DNA from: Larix sibirica
Taxonomy: Eukaryota; Streptophyta; Pinopsida; Pinales; Pinaceae
Assembly (NCBI GenBank): GCA_004151065.3
Contig: NWUY0300004075.1
Coordinates: 1 to 14,494 of the forward strand
Direction of reading: 5' to 3'
Length of the DNA stretch: 14,494 nt
Shown here in pieces: positions 1-8,198 of this stretch. The notes below the pieces were generated by a model, which was given only the letters and a program-made list of their open reading frames with translations, had not been told where the DNA came from and did not search any database. The first letter of the stretch is position 1; each line of letters begins with the position of its first letter. Position numbers and translations under genes: made by a program.

Positions 1-160
1 TCAATACTCCCTTAAGACTAGGAAACTAAAAGTGAGGTGGTTTCTCACACCTCTTAATTTCCTTTTACAAATTAAAGGAGAATTTTGTATGAGCATTTTT
101 CATACATTTCCTTTTTACAAAGTTTGAACTTTTCAATTTTAAAAATGAAATACACTTTGT
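1..160. other. AT-rich sequence, nothing recognised
   Basis: This stretch is AT-rich. Reverse-strand translation past the stop at about 161 gives no recognisable protein. I see no RNA gene, terminal repeat or splice pattern I could defend. Confidence 0.5.
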
Positions 161-594
161 TCAAATTTTATGAACTCTTGTTGAAGAAAACCTCCTTTTT
201 GGTTGTAACTTCAACCTGGAATTTCTTCCACATACAAAGTCCATTTGACCCCGTTTAAGTTGCGTTAGAAATCTCTCTGCGAGCCCTTCGTCGATTGACC
301 ACTTGCAAAGAAAATGAGGACCTTCTGCATTCTTCAACTTGTGGAGATCCTCCTGGATCAAATCTCCCCACTGAAAAAGCACTTTTTGGACCTCCAAAAA
401 AGTCTTGATTCATAACCGTAGAAGGATCTTTGTCTTCATCTCCTTTAAAGTGTTGCCCATGGCTGTCATTTTGCTCACTTGGACTGGTTCACTTGCACTT
501 ATGGCCATTTTTAGGGTGTCGGGTACAATCAATCATGCACCCAATTTTACAATAAGTTGTGCTCCTGCCAACTTCAAAAAGTTTTCCTTGATTG
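161..594 (-). pseudogene. Decayed reading frame of unknown product
   Basis: On the reverse strand one frame stays protein-like from an ATG near 594 down to a stop at 161, broken only by two TGA codons (near 528 and 405). The distal, uninterrupted part (397 to 161) reads like a soluble, charged protein, with segments such as KVLFQWGDLIQEDLHKL and GLAERFLTQLKRGQMDFVCG, and has a basic C-terminus. I do not recognise the family, and no catalytic motif, signal peptide or membrane segment is visible. It could be a host gene relic or an accessory or gag-type part of a retroelement. Continuity of the frame across the two stops is the only evidence that it was once coding. The forward frame over 405-665 is hydrophobic and low in complexity, and I treat it as a shadow. 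Confidence 0.3.
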
Positions 595-1059
595 CCATCA
601 ATTCTACTCATCCATATGGCATCATTATAAAAATAGAATTCAAATTTTTACATTACAAACTATAATGTAAAACGTTTTAGAGCACACATCCTTTTATATG
701 CATAAATAAGCTTTTAGAATTCGAAGTGAAATACCCATTCCATGGTGTGTTTAAATTTCTTTAACTCTTTGGTTCTGTGAACTCTTCGAGCTCAATGATT
801 TCTAAACCATGATGGCTTACCACTTGGCCCCTTACCTCTGCAAAATTCTGTGGTTTACTACACCTCAAAGAAGATAGATGCAGAAAAATTCTCACCATAA
901 TCATTGTTGTGACACGGTGATGCCAACGTTATGATGACCAGGAGCGCAATATATATTGCATCGTTCTTGTCTTTCTCCAGATGTATCTCGGTTCCATTCA
1001 AACATTTAAGAACTTAAAGCAACCTCCTTGACTGCTTCAAGACTCGCATGGTTACAAAA
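595..1059. other. Non-coding stretch, no recognisable feature
   Basis: I looked here for the C-terminal half of the neighbouring reverse-strand aldehyde dehydrogenase (the PTIVEI-like, E(E)LFGPVL-like and GAxxGGxGxSG-like regions). None is present in the reverse frames. The ORF that carries the ALDH fragment runs on to 1006, but its last ~30 codons no longer resemble the family. The remainder is AT-rich with no defensible feature. Confidence 0.45.
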
Positions 1060-1425
1060 TGCTTCAATAGCACCAAGCAACATCGACTGTGAATTTTCAT
1101 CTTTCACAACTCTTGAAAATCCTTTCTGAAAGTTCATCTTTGAGGCATGGGTATGCAGTGGTCCTTCGACTCCTAACAAGGTATTCTTATCAAGAGGGTC
1201 TCCCACTTTAACTCGCTTATATGCTTCAGTCAATTGCTCAATGACATGCTGGTATATCTTCTCATGAAGTAACAGCCGTCGGCAATTGGTGCATCGCTGT
1301 CCAACAGTCTCAACTGCAGCAAACAAAACAGATCGCACAACTTTTGTTAAATTTACATCTTCCATTGCTATAAGAGCATTGTTTTCTCCAAGCTCGAGCA
1401 AACACTTCTTTGTTGGCTTTCCCCT
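1060..1425 (-). pseudogene. ALDH7B-type aldehyde dehydrogenase (antiquitin) fragment
   Basis: The reverse strand encodes about 115 residues that match the central catalytic region of plant family 7 aldehyde dehydrogenases (ALDH7B, antiquitin-like). In that family they are NAD-dependent enzymes oxidising reactive aldehydes such as alpha-aminoadipic semialdehyde, induced by turgor loss and stress. Visible landmarks are [13 protein letters not shown] (catalytic Glu codon at 1393-1395; family usual ELSGNNA), [17 protein letters not shown] (nucleophilic Cys codon at 1291-1293), [11 protein letters not shown], and [14 protein letters not shown] followed by PLHTHAS. Two extra residues (VE) interrupt the usual TLLGPLHT. 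A full enzyme has about 500 residues. The Rossmann-fold N-terminus upstream (1425-1600) and the C-terminal third (below ~1060) are missing, so this is a non-functional fragment. The uninterrupted exon-like run could be one or two exons or a piece of a processed copy. Family identity is strong; functional loss is inferred from truncation. Confidence 0.8.
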
Positions 1426-2240
1426 ACAGAATGGATGATCTCCTCGATGGCAATGACAGTTGACTTAACTCCACGCAACAGGTAGCTCCTCTTACATAGG
1501 TCTGATGGCTTTCCTCTAGTCGATTTCTTCCAAACGGATCTCACACAGCAGTTGACACAATCTTTGATCAGAAAACACAACAATCAACACGATCTCTGTG
1601 ATCTCAACATTCAACACGATTGCAACAACGTCACCTCTCCAGCCCACATATGCGGGATTTTTTTGTGCAAACGCTTATACACCTAGCTTTCTGACCACCG
1701 ATCAAACGAAGAGGTGTAACTGCCACGATCCTAGATATAAAGCTTTAAGAGAAATATTCTCAAAACTGAAAGAAACTTGTCGTATCCTGGCCTTCAAAAT
1801 GGACACCTCCACATAGGAAGCTTCCATGTACAAATTATCTTGGCGATCTCTTCGTGCTACAACGACTTCCATCTGTCTCTTTACCCAATCCTCAATGCAA
1901 CGACAGCTTATACACCCGGTCTTTTGATGGACTCTACACACGATATTCAATGTAGCAGTAGGCGACTGCTTTCCTGACTATTCACGGCCTTTCCCAGCGA
2001 TCCTTCTGCAAGTTCTTCACGGCTGGCTATTGCATGCGCTCTTATGTGTGCTATTAAATACAGCTTCCCCAGGTCTGTTCCACATAGTGACGGCTTCCTT
2101 TGATAGAAACATAAACGTGAGAAATTCTCCCACACGATACACACAGTAGCAATCAAATCGGCGGCTACAACAATTTCATGGTGGCTTCCTTATGCGTTTG
2201 GTACCTTGGCTAGCTTAGCTCTTGGTTCAGAGTACGCAAG
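1426..2240. other. Intergenic stretch with only weak short frames
   Basis: Short reverse-strand frames at 1947-2156 and 1702-1950 are the longest open stretches. They overlap by a few bases in different frames and resemble no protein I know. Around 1578-1625 the sequence CAACACGAT recurs within an imperfect direct repeat of ~27 bp. No ALDH sequence continues here. Confidence 0.35.
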
Positions 2241-2464
2241 GGTGATTCGAGCATTATGTTCTCCTATGTCGGCTCTTCTCATGATGAGAGAGGAATTATG
2301 ACAAGGGTAAATTTCCTAGAAAGTGGAACCAAATGCGGCCTTTCCACTGCTACAACCTGAGTAGATGGTGTCGTAGCAACTCCACTGTTGTTGTCTTGAC
2401 GGCCAAGTCACTGTTTCTCTTTCTCTTCAGCAGCAGACCTCTTGTGAGCAAGCTCGGCCTTGCA

Positions 2465-3108
2465 ATGGTCAGAACCAAAGTCATCGCGTGCCGAACAACG
2501 GAAGTCCCGAGGCGCACACATATGCACCGGGTTCTTCGGGACATGGAACTGGCAAAACGTTTCTTCGAGAGTAGGGTGTCCCGACATGCTTGGGAGCGAG
2601 CTGAAAGAATGGAGATGCGTTGCAGAAATAAAAGGCCAAAGGCTGAGCGCCAGAAGCTGGTTGAGGATTTTGGGGGTCTTGTGGAAGACTCGAGCTCTGC
2701 CCGAACCACGGAAACCTGCCACACCAGAACCCTTCAATTGTTCTGGTCAACGAAGGCTCTCTTCTGCATGGCCTTTGACGAATGCATGGAGAGCGAAATG
2801 CAGAAGGAAAGCCATAGACCCACGGTGGAGGATAGGCTAGCAAGGTTGGAGGATGGAATAAGGCACCTAGCCTAGAACCAAGTCACTGCAGATGAGAATA
2901 TCAACAGCAAAGTAGACGCAATGGCCAAGGAACTCGCCGAAAGGAAGTCTTGGGCTGCCACCTTGGCTCAGCCACCTTCTATTTCGCCGTCCGTTCTTCT
3001 GTCCAGCACTCAGCGCACAAGGGGATTTCGGTTCCTTTGGAGGTCAAACGAGAAGCCCAAGGTTCAAACCACTATACCGTGATTATCTCTGATGATGAAT
3101 CGGCCTAG
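2465..3108 (+). pseudogene. GC-rich coding relic with basic start and acidic end
   Basis: The frame starting with MVRTK at 2465 (open upstream to 2333) runs to a TAG at 2873-2875. It then continues in the same frame with coiled-coil-like sequence (INSKVDAMAKELAERK) to about 3020. A frameshift near 3010-3020 leads into a frame ending KGISVPLEVKREAQG...YTVIISDDESA and a stop at 3106-3108. In order the product has a basic N-terminus, an Arg/Glu-rich helical middle (ERAERMEMRCRNKRPKAERQKLVEDFGG), a heptad-like segment (VEDRLARLEDGIRHLA) on either side of the TAG, and an acidic tail. The region is visibly richer in GC than its surroundings, which supports former coding use. The layout recalls gag-like or accessory ORFs of plant retroelements, but I see no zinc knuckle, protease or polymerase motif and do not recognise the family. 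Overlapping ORFs on both strands here are shadows of this GC-rich block. Confidence 0.35.
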
Positions 3109-3525
3109 ATTGTTTTTGCTTAATCAGTTTTCTAGTTTTGATAAACTGTTTGATTTAAAAATTTGTCTTCAAGACTGCTATCGCCCCTGGTTTACATATT
3201 GACTAATCATAACCCCCGGCCTGTGGGGGAATCCTGTGAATTCAGACTGTTTTTTCTAGACTGTCAACTTTGTTTATCTGCAAGCTTAGGTTCAGGGGGC
3301 ATCAGGCTCCTCACAGACATTTGGTCACACTTGGCAGTAGGCCTCTGTATTTTGGGCATGTACACTTTTTCCTTTTTATGGTAATGTATAGTTACTGAAT
3401 TTTGCAAAAAAAGAAGACATCATCAAAATATTGCCAAGCAAGGCAAGAATCTCCACAGGATGTCTCTATCCAATATTGGACGGGGATTACATAAGCGTCT
3501 CTTTCATAGGGCAGCCCATCAAAAT
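3109..3525. other. Probable 3' flank of the preceding relic, then reverse-strand retroelement remnant
   Basis: After the stop at 3108 the sequence becomes T-rich and UTR-like. The short forward frame at 3163-3384 has no recognisable content. From about 3530 down to 3415 the reverse strand stays open, with protein-like sequence containing INFDGLPYERDAYVIPVQYW. It may be a continuation of the gag-side relic that begins further right, but no domain can be named. Confidence 0.3.
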
Positions 3526-4706
3526 TTATAATAGCATCATGAATACCCTCAAACAAATAGGACTTAACTTAGGCTGTTCCAAATTATGCATATGATCATC
3601 AGAAGAAAATGAAGGAGGGGGTTGAATAAATCTGCAAGAATCATGTGGCTGTCCCATGTGATTTCCACCCTCAAAAATATCATCAATAGCTGAATTTTCA
3701 CCTAGATAATAAAAAAATAGGAGGGTTATAGGGCCAGTTATTTTTTGAATGCGTGCCCTCACAAATCTGCTCCAAATGCTCTGAAATTTTAGCAACCAAT
3801 GATGAGGAACATGGCTGGAAATGATCCCAAGAAAGTTGCTCTAAATTAGACCCAGAAGAGGGAGTGCATGGCTGTAACAAATCTGTACAAAAATACTCAT
3901 GATGATGCTCAAAATCTGCAATGTTAGTAAGCATAAATGACTGGAAACAATCATAAATGATTTCTGCAGCTGTTTCTACAATAGATGCCTGTTCAGAAAC
4001 TTCAAAATCTGCTTTTTCTTCTTGAGAACTTATACTAGATGTATCATAAACAAGGTTGCTACAAGGTCTCCATAAATTATCATCCCTACTATGGTTGATA
4101 TGCTGAAAATGCTCATCAAATAAACCATACTCTTGGTTGCCCCTGTCATCCTCAAACCTCAAACATAGAAGCAAACATGTTCACAAATTCTTCACCTTTT
4201 TCACTCTCACCATCATATAAATATAACTCATTAAGTTCAGAAATTTGTGAGGGATTAGATTTTACCAATCCTCATCTTTATGAGGAGAAAATATTGGTGC
4301 ATTCAACCTCTCACTAATTAAATCTTCAACCTGTGCTTCAATGGGAACATGAGGAGGTTCTTCAACAAGATCTTCAAGGGAGGCTTCTCGATCTACTTCA
4401 TACATTTCCTGGGCATCTTCATTTGCTTCTCCAAGGGCATCCTCATTGACTTCCTGTTTTGAATCAAGATGTGCTCTGCTAGGGAGGAGAGCAATAACTT
4501 CTTCAATAACCTTCTCAATCTTTTCATCTTCTTCATCACGCCATTGATGGAGAAACTTCTTGAAGAAATCTACAATAGAAGAAATTTCTTTGCAACCAAA
4601 ACCATCAGACCAATCTAACGTGTCATCCTCTAATGTGCAAACAAATACTCTCATCAAATTATCCTCATGAAAAATATTGAAATCAACCACAAATTTGATG
4701 AAAGAT
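3526..4706 (-). pseudogene. Ty3/gypsy-type gag fragment and acidic linker, frameshifted
   Basis: Three reverse-strand frames, joined by frameshifts near 4250 and 3750, form one degraded coding region. The right-hand end (4706 to ~4500) resembles the retrotransposon gag domain (Retrotrans_gag): FNIFHEDNLMRVFVCTLEDD, then a W, then SSIVDFFKKFLHQWRDEEDE, the usual pattern of E(D/E)xxMRxF, L(E)(G)xAxxW and F.xxFxxxW. It is followed by a long Glu/Asp-rich linker (about 4500-4262) and then frames rich in Asp, Gln and His (4174-3526) with no recognisable enzyme motif. The gag N-terminus is missing because the homology stops at the junction near 4706. No zinc knuckle, protease or reverse transcriptase is seen on this strand. 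Capsid-like gag assigned with fair confidence; the left part belongs to the same element only by inference. Confidence 0.6.
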
Positions 4707-5054
4707 ACCATTCTGCAACAGATCAATGACAATCCCTATCGCTTGGATTTACCTTTTCCGCTGGGAATTCATAATGTTATTAATGTCAATCATGTGAAGC
4801 CGTATGAGCCACCTCTTTTGGAAGAGAAAATTCAGGTGTTTCACGCAGCAGATAATATTCTGGATTTTCAACTGCCTTTTGAGGTCAATACCCTGCTGGA
4901 TCTGCACACCTTCTCCACTTGTCAGCAGCAGCATTCTTCTCATCTTCTTGGATGTCAAAGGGAGCTTTTCTCTCTGGCCAAATGGTTTTCCCTATCTGCA
5001 TTTCAGAACACATTCCTCTATCTTATTGAGAAAGTGGCGACGCTTTCTGCTTAA
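4707..5054 (+). pseudogene. Ty3/gypsy pol polyprotein C-terminal fragment
   Basis: The forward frame opens with ILQQINDNPYRLDLP, followed by a few residues and then INVNHVKPYEPPLLEE. This is the well-known segment after the integrase core in plant Ty3/gypsy polyproteins (usual form: K-I/L-N-D-N-A-Y-K-L-D-L-P...FNVxxLKPY). The following ~80 residues, to the TAA at about 5052-5054, occupy the place of the extreme C-terminus or chromodomain-like tail, but I cannot confirm a chromodomain. Everything upstream (protease, reverse transcriptase, RNase H, integrase catalytic core) is absent: to the left of ~4707 the DNA is gag-like on the opposite strand. The nominal ATG at 4677 therefore reads across a junction and is not a true start. 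Confidence 0.65.
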
Positions 5055-5675
5055 ACAGGAACTGATATGGCACATAGGGTGCTCCTCTCTAGGGTGGCAT
5101 AATAAGCTAATAGAAGTAAATAAATCCACAAGGCATCTTAAGCCCTATGCAGTTTTTGTTTAGTTATTAACTGAGTGGTTAAAGTTGGCTATGTCAAATA
5201 AACCCAGATTGATCCTTTGTAAATCTTTATAAAGCAATTGCTAGAGGAATAAAAGATAAAAAATCTGTTTGGTTCTTATTTCTGGCTGAATCTCTTTCTG
5301 AAGCATTTTCTCTCCTTTGCTGAGCTGTGTGCTTCATCACAGAATCATCCAAATGCATACTTTCCAAATGCATCATTAAATAGTGCATTGGATTTGTTTT
5401 GGTGATTGATTCTGGAGCAGATACACTGCCCTCCTCATTCTCTACCTCCTCCTCCTTTCGGATGGACATCTTGTTGATCTCTTGCCTTGTTTTGTCTTTC
5501 CCCTCATTGGATGTGATATTAATTCATGTCTTATTTTGCTTTTATGGTTTCAGGGTAGCCAAGGGCAATCCTACAGCTTGGATTACTGATTTTACTTCCT
5601 AGTCGCATTGACCTACCTTTTCGTCATGTTTTGGACAGTAATAAAATTATCTCATCTTATCTCTCATTTGGAGAA
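5055..5675 (+). other. Region between pol end and candidate LTR
   Basis: This stretch lies between the pol C-terminal fragment and the TG-starting candidate LTR, as the 3' untranslated part of an LTR retrotransposon would. It contains short open frames on both strands (5227-5469 reverse, 5399-5602 forward) with no recognisable domain. The last bases before the candidate LTR (CTCATTTGGAGAA) could be a weak, interrupted polypurine tract. DSGADT in the forward frame near 5405 is superficially protease-like but isolated. Confidence 0.3.
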
Positions 5676-6167
5676 TGTTGGCATTAGTTACTGACAACTG
5701 TCCAACCTATTTTTCTTCTTAGGTTTTCAGAGAGACAGTGTAGTTGCGATATTATTATTATATTTTAAGAAATTGCTTCCTTCTTTCTATTAGATATAAC
5801 ATTCACATACAGGGCATTTTGAAAGAAGTGGCTACAAGTGTAGCCATGATGAGCTAAAAACCATGGTTAAACAAACCATATCAACTCTGAAAATTACCCT
5901 GGATAAGTGCCATGTGGCACAGCAAAATCAAATGCAATCAAAGTCCAAAATTAAGGGCATTAATGGCCATTACATCATCATAATTGAAACATTAACAAAA
6001 TGATCCATAGATTTTTTTTCCTGAAGCTGGTATCAAACCTGAGGTGAGGGATTGTCATTGTTATTATTGTGCTGGCTTACCCATCCCTTGTTCTGCAGAT
6101 CTGTCTCAGGCACATTAATCTCAGTCATCATTATCCTATTGTGCATTGCCCTTGGAAATAACCAACA
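5676..6167 (+). repeat. Candidate 3' LTR of the Ty3/gypsy element
   Basis: The block begins TGTTGGCATTAGTTACTGAC and ends AATAACCAACA, giving a perfect 6-bp terminal inverted repeat TGTTGG/CCAACA of the TG...CA type typical of plant LTRs. Its length of 492 bp is plausible for an LTR, and it follows a pol C-terminal fragment in the correct orientation at a plausible distance. There is no second copy in the window and no convincing target-site duplication (GAGAA before, AAAAC after). The call rests on the ends and position only, and chance occurrence of a 6-bp inverted pair is possible. Confidence 0.35.
5830..5845. other. Small perfect hairpin inside the candidate LTR
   Basis: GGCTAC and GTAGCC flank a 4-nt AAGT loop. 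Six base pairs could arise by chance; it is noted because it sits in the candidate LTR. Confidence 0.3.
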
Positions 6168-6532
6168 AAACTGTAGGAAAGTCATTATTTTGAGACTGAG
6201 TTGAGGGACTGTGAGGTGAGCTATGGCTACACTTCCAGCACTTCCTCAAAACCTCACCAACACGATGATGATGTTGGTCACCTCTGTGCTGAGATTGCTA
6301 AGATTTGGCAGAAGGTGTCGGTGAATCAGCAGGGATCTCTTGATTCATGGTGCATGTTGCACACCCACAATAATCAAGCAACTGGTACACCTGAGAAACT
6401 TTCAACTCCACTTTCTGGACCTAATCAATGATCTGCGGAGAGAGTTTGCCTCAACTTGAAAAACTATCAGCCCAAGAAAAATCAATAGCAGCAGGAGCTT
6501 GCTGAAATAATATATAATTTGTCTTCTTCTAT
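6168..6532. other. Unassigned stretch with a short forward frame
   Basis: A forward frame at 6201-6431 (76 codons) contains EIAKIWQKVSVNQQGSLDSW and is Gln-, His- and Thr-rich. It has no family I recognise. If the LTR call at 5676-6167 is right, this is flanking DNA. Confidence 0.25.
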
Positions 6533-6600
6533 ATTAAGAATAAAAATTCAATTTGAATAATTTGCCATTAAGAATAAAAATTCAATTTGAATAATTTGCC
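6533..6600 (+). repeat. Perfect 34-bp tandem duplication
   Basis: A 34-bp unit starting ATTAAGAATAAAAATTC and ending ATAATTTGCC occurs twice in direct succession (6533-6566 and 6567-6600) with no mismatch. The identity of the copies suggests a recent local duplication such as replication slippage. No function is implied. Confidence 0.95.
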
Positions 6601-7907
6601 AGGGATAGTGAAAGTCCACTTTCAAGTTTCAAAGGCGACTTATCCCCAAGGTGGCTTGCCTTCAAGGATATTGGGGATGGGAAGCAAGCGACCAAAAAAT
6701 GCCGAAATCCACTGCCAAGTAGGGTGGAAAATGGGCAGAACCAAAAAGATGCTGTAGTGATTCAGTGACAGGTTTATTTGATCATTCTATCTAATGTGAG
6801 GATATTTTCATTCAATCTGTGAGTTTCCCCGTTTAGATCTGAAGAACATGCAGACGAGGCATCTCTGCTTCTCGAGTGTTGATATTGTATTCTGAAGTAA
6901 ACATCATTAAAGAGATATCATTTGTGACATTGCTGAATGGGTTGTATGATTTAGCCCACAAGTTGTGCTCTGGCCTTCTGTTGTTTTCTTATAATTTTTA
7001 TACATGCTAATTAGTTTGTTTTGTATAAGATATGTGCTTGTGAATTCCGGCTTAGTATTACAATACACAATTTCTGATGAGGCAAAACAAGGAACTGCTA
7101 GCATTTGGATGCACATGAAACTGATATCAACTTTGCTTTGATATCTTGGATGGAAAAACTTAAAATTATTGGTTTGTAATTAGCGTCTTTTATTGTTCTA
7201 GGGTTTCTACAAATGCTAAACCATGATATTATTAATAAAGAGTATAGATGATAATTCTAATTGTAGTAGATATATGGGGAAAGTTCTGTTGATTTAACTA
7301 ATTTTGGTACTGTCCCATGCTTGTTGCTCATAAACCTATGCTCTATTCTTCTTATATATTCATAGCTAGTTTACTGAAGTGATATAAATATAAATAGAAT
7401 TCTTGTAGGTAACTATGCCTTGCTTTTCCTTAGTTACCCACAGTCATCAATAAAACTAAATTGTGTGGATATGCAATTCTTATTAATTCGTAAGGTGTTC
7501 GAATCTAGGCATCTGTTTCCATGTTTTTGCTTGAATTCGTGAAGAAGCAAAAACTATAACAATAAGTGTTGCTGTACTTGGGTGCACATTGTTTCTTACA
7601 ATATACTGTTTAGTTGTTTGAATGCTGGTGTGGGAAGTGCATATTAGACATCAAAGTTGTGAAATCGATTCTTGGTATGTTTATAAATCAGGTTTGCTGA
7701 CAATGCCATTAATTTTGCTTGCCTCATGCTTTTTTTTATATCATCATGGAAATTTATGGACACAGATTGAGACTAGACATGCCTTGGAGTCACGTGTATA
7801 TCTTTATTTATAATTGATTTTTTCCCAATCTTTAGTTATACTTGTTACTTTGCAACACCCATGAGTGTTAATATATTTCTTTCTTAATTCTGTAAATATG
7901 TGCACAG
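6601..7907. other. Probable LCBK1 upstream intron or flank, no exon seen
   Basis: I searched the forward strand for the preceding LCBK1 exon, which should encode the glycine-rich N-P-x-S-G-x-G nucleotide-binding motif followed by a V(E)PxF(K) segment. It is not here. The block 6601-6740 (repeats of CCAAGG and GGGGATGGG character) has a composition unlike its AT-rich surroundings and may be a repeat remnant. Short ORFs at 6907-7116 and 7622-7813 look random. The last bases before 7908 (TGTGCACAG) form an acceptable splice acceptor. Confidence 0.4.
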
Positions 7908-8001
7908 CTTGCAGGTTTCCAGCTTGACGTAGTTGAAACTGAATCTGCTGGTCATGCACGCACCTTGGCAAGGACAGTTGATCTCAGCACCTGCCGTGAT
8001 G
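7908..8001 (+). CDS. LCBK1: Sphingoid long-chain base kinase (LCBK1-type), internal exon A
   Basis: This 94-bp exon encodes LAGFQLDVVETESAGHARTL followed by ARTVDLSTCRD and the first base of a Gly codon. It is bounded by an AG acceptor (TGCACAG) and a GT donor (GTAGGG), phase 1 at its end. The sequence matches the start of the diacylglycerol/lipid kinase catalytic domain in plant LCBK1-type enzymes, where (F/K)LAGF..(E/D)VV(K/E)T..AGHA is conserved. The family phosphorylates sphingoid long-chain bases such as phytosphingosine using ATP, producing signalling lipids at membranes. There is no stop or frameshift. Whether this belongs to a working gene cannot be told, because the upstream P-loop-like exon is not in the 6.2 kb of uninterpreted or retroelement DNA to the left. 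Family assignment is strong; the gene symbol follows the closest plant family I know. Confidence 0.8.
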
Positions 8002-8160
8002 GTAGGGATTTCATTTATACTTTTTTTTTCTAATGGCAGTCCCTCACAGAGTTGAATAGATATGGCTGGTGTTTTCAAGAATTATTTTTTCGATTAAAAA
8101 TCAAAATAATAGTCATTTAAAGCATCAATTGTGCTATTCTTATTGCACTTGTTTCTGCAG
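8002..8160 (+). other. LCBK1 intron (159 bp, phase 1)
   Basis: The intron begins GTAGGG and ends with a pyrimidine-rich tract and TTTCTGCAG. It splits the Gly codon of ...RD-G-IICVGG. Removing it restores an uninterrupted reading frame across the kinase core, which is strong evidence that both splice sites were used. Confidence 0.8.
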
Positions 8161-8198
8161 GTATCATATGTGTTGGTGGAGATGGAATTGTAAATGAG
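8161..8198 (+). CDS. LCBK1: Sphingoid long-chain base kinase (LCBK1-type), internal exon B with GGDG motif
   Basis: This 38-bp micro-exon completes the Gly codon and encodes IICVGGDGIVNE. It carries the GGDG nucleotide-binding signature of the diacylglycerol kinase catalytic superfamily in the form (G)IICVGGDGI(I/V)NE found in plant LCBK1 proteins. It is bounded by TTTCTGCAG and a donor beginning GTTGGT just after the Glu codon (phase 0). In the family the next residues are VLNGLL followed by a PIGI(I/V)PAGSDNS block. No such coding sequence appears in the remaining 6.3 kb on either strand, so the following intron exceeds 6.3 kb or the gene is broken here. The key glycines and Asp are intact. 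Confidence 0.8.

Noticed and set aside
1368-1583. Reverse ORF adjoining the ALDH fragment as its N-terminal part
   Set aside because: Where it overlaps the ALDH region it is in a different frame, and its upstream part does not resemble the ALDH NAD-binding domain.
2350-2843. Several overlapping ORFs on both strands across the GC-rich block
   Set aside because: They are frame shadows; only the MVRTK frame and its frameshifted continuation give coiled-coil-like sequence and a sensible acidic C-terminus.
5399-5430. DSGADT as a retroviral-type aspartic protease motif
   Set aside because: It is isolated, in a short frame downstream of the pol C-terminus, with no flanking protease sequence such as the hydrophobic ILG motif.
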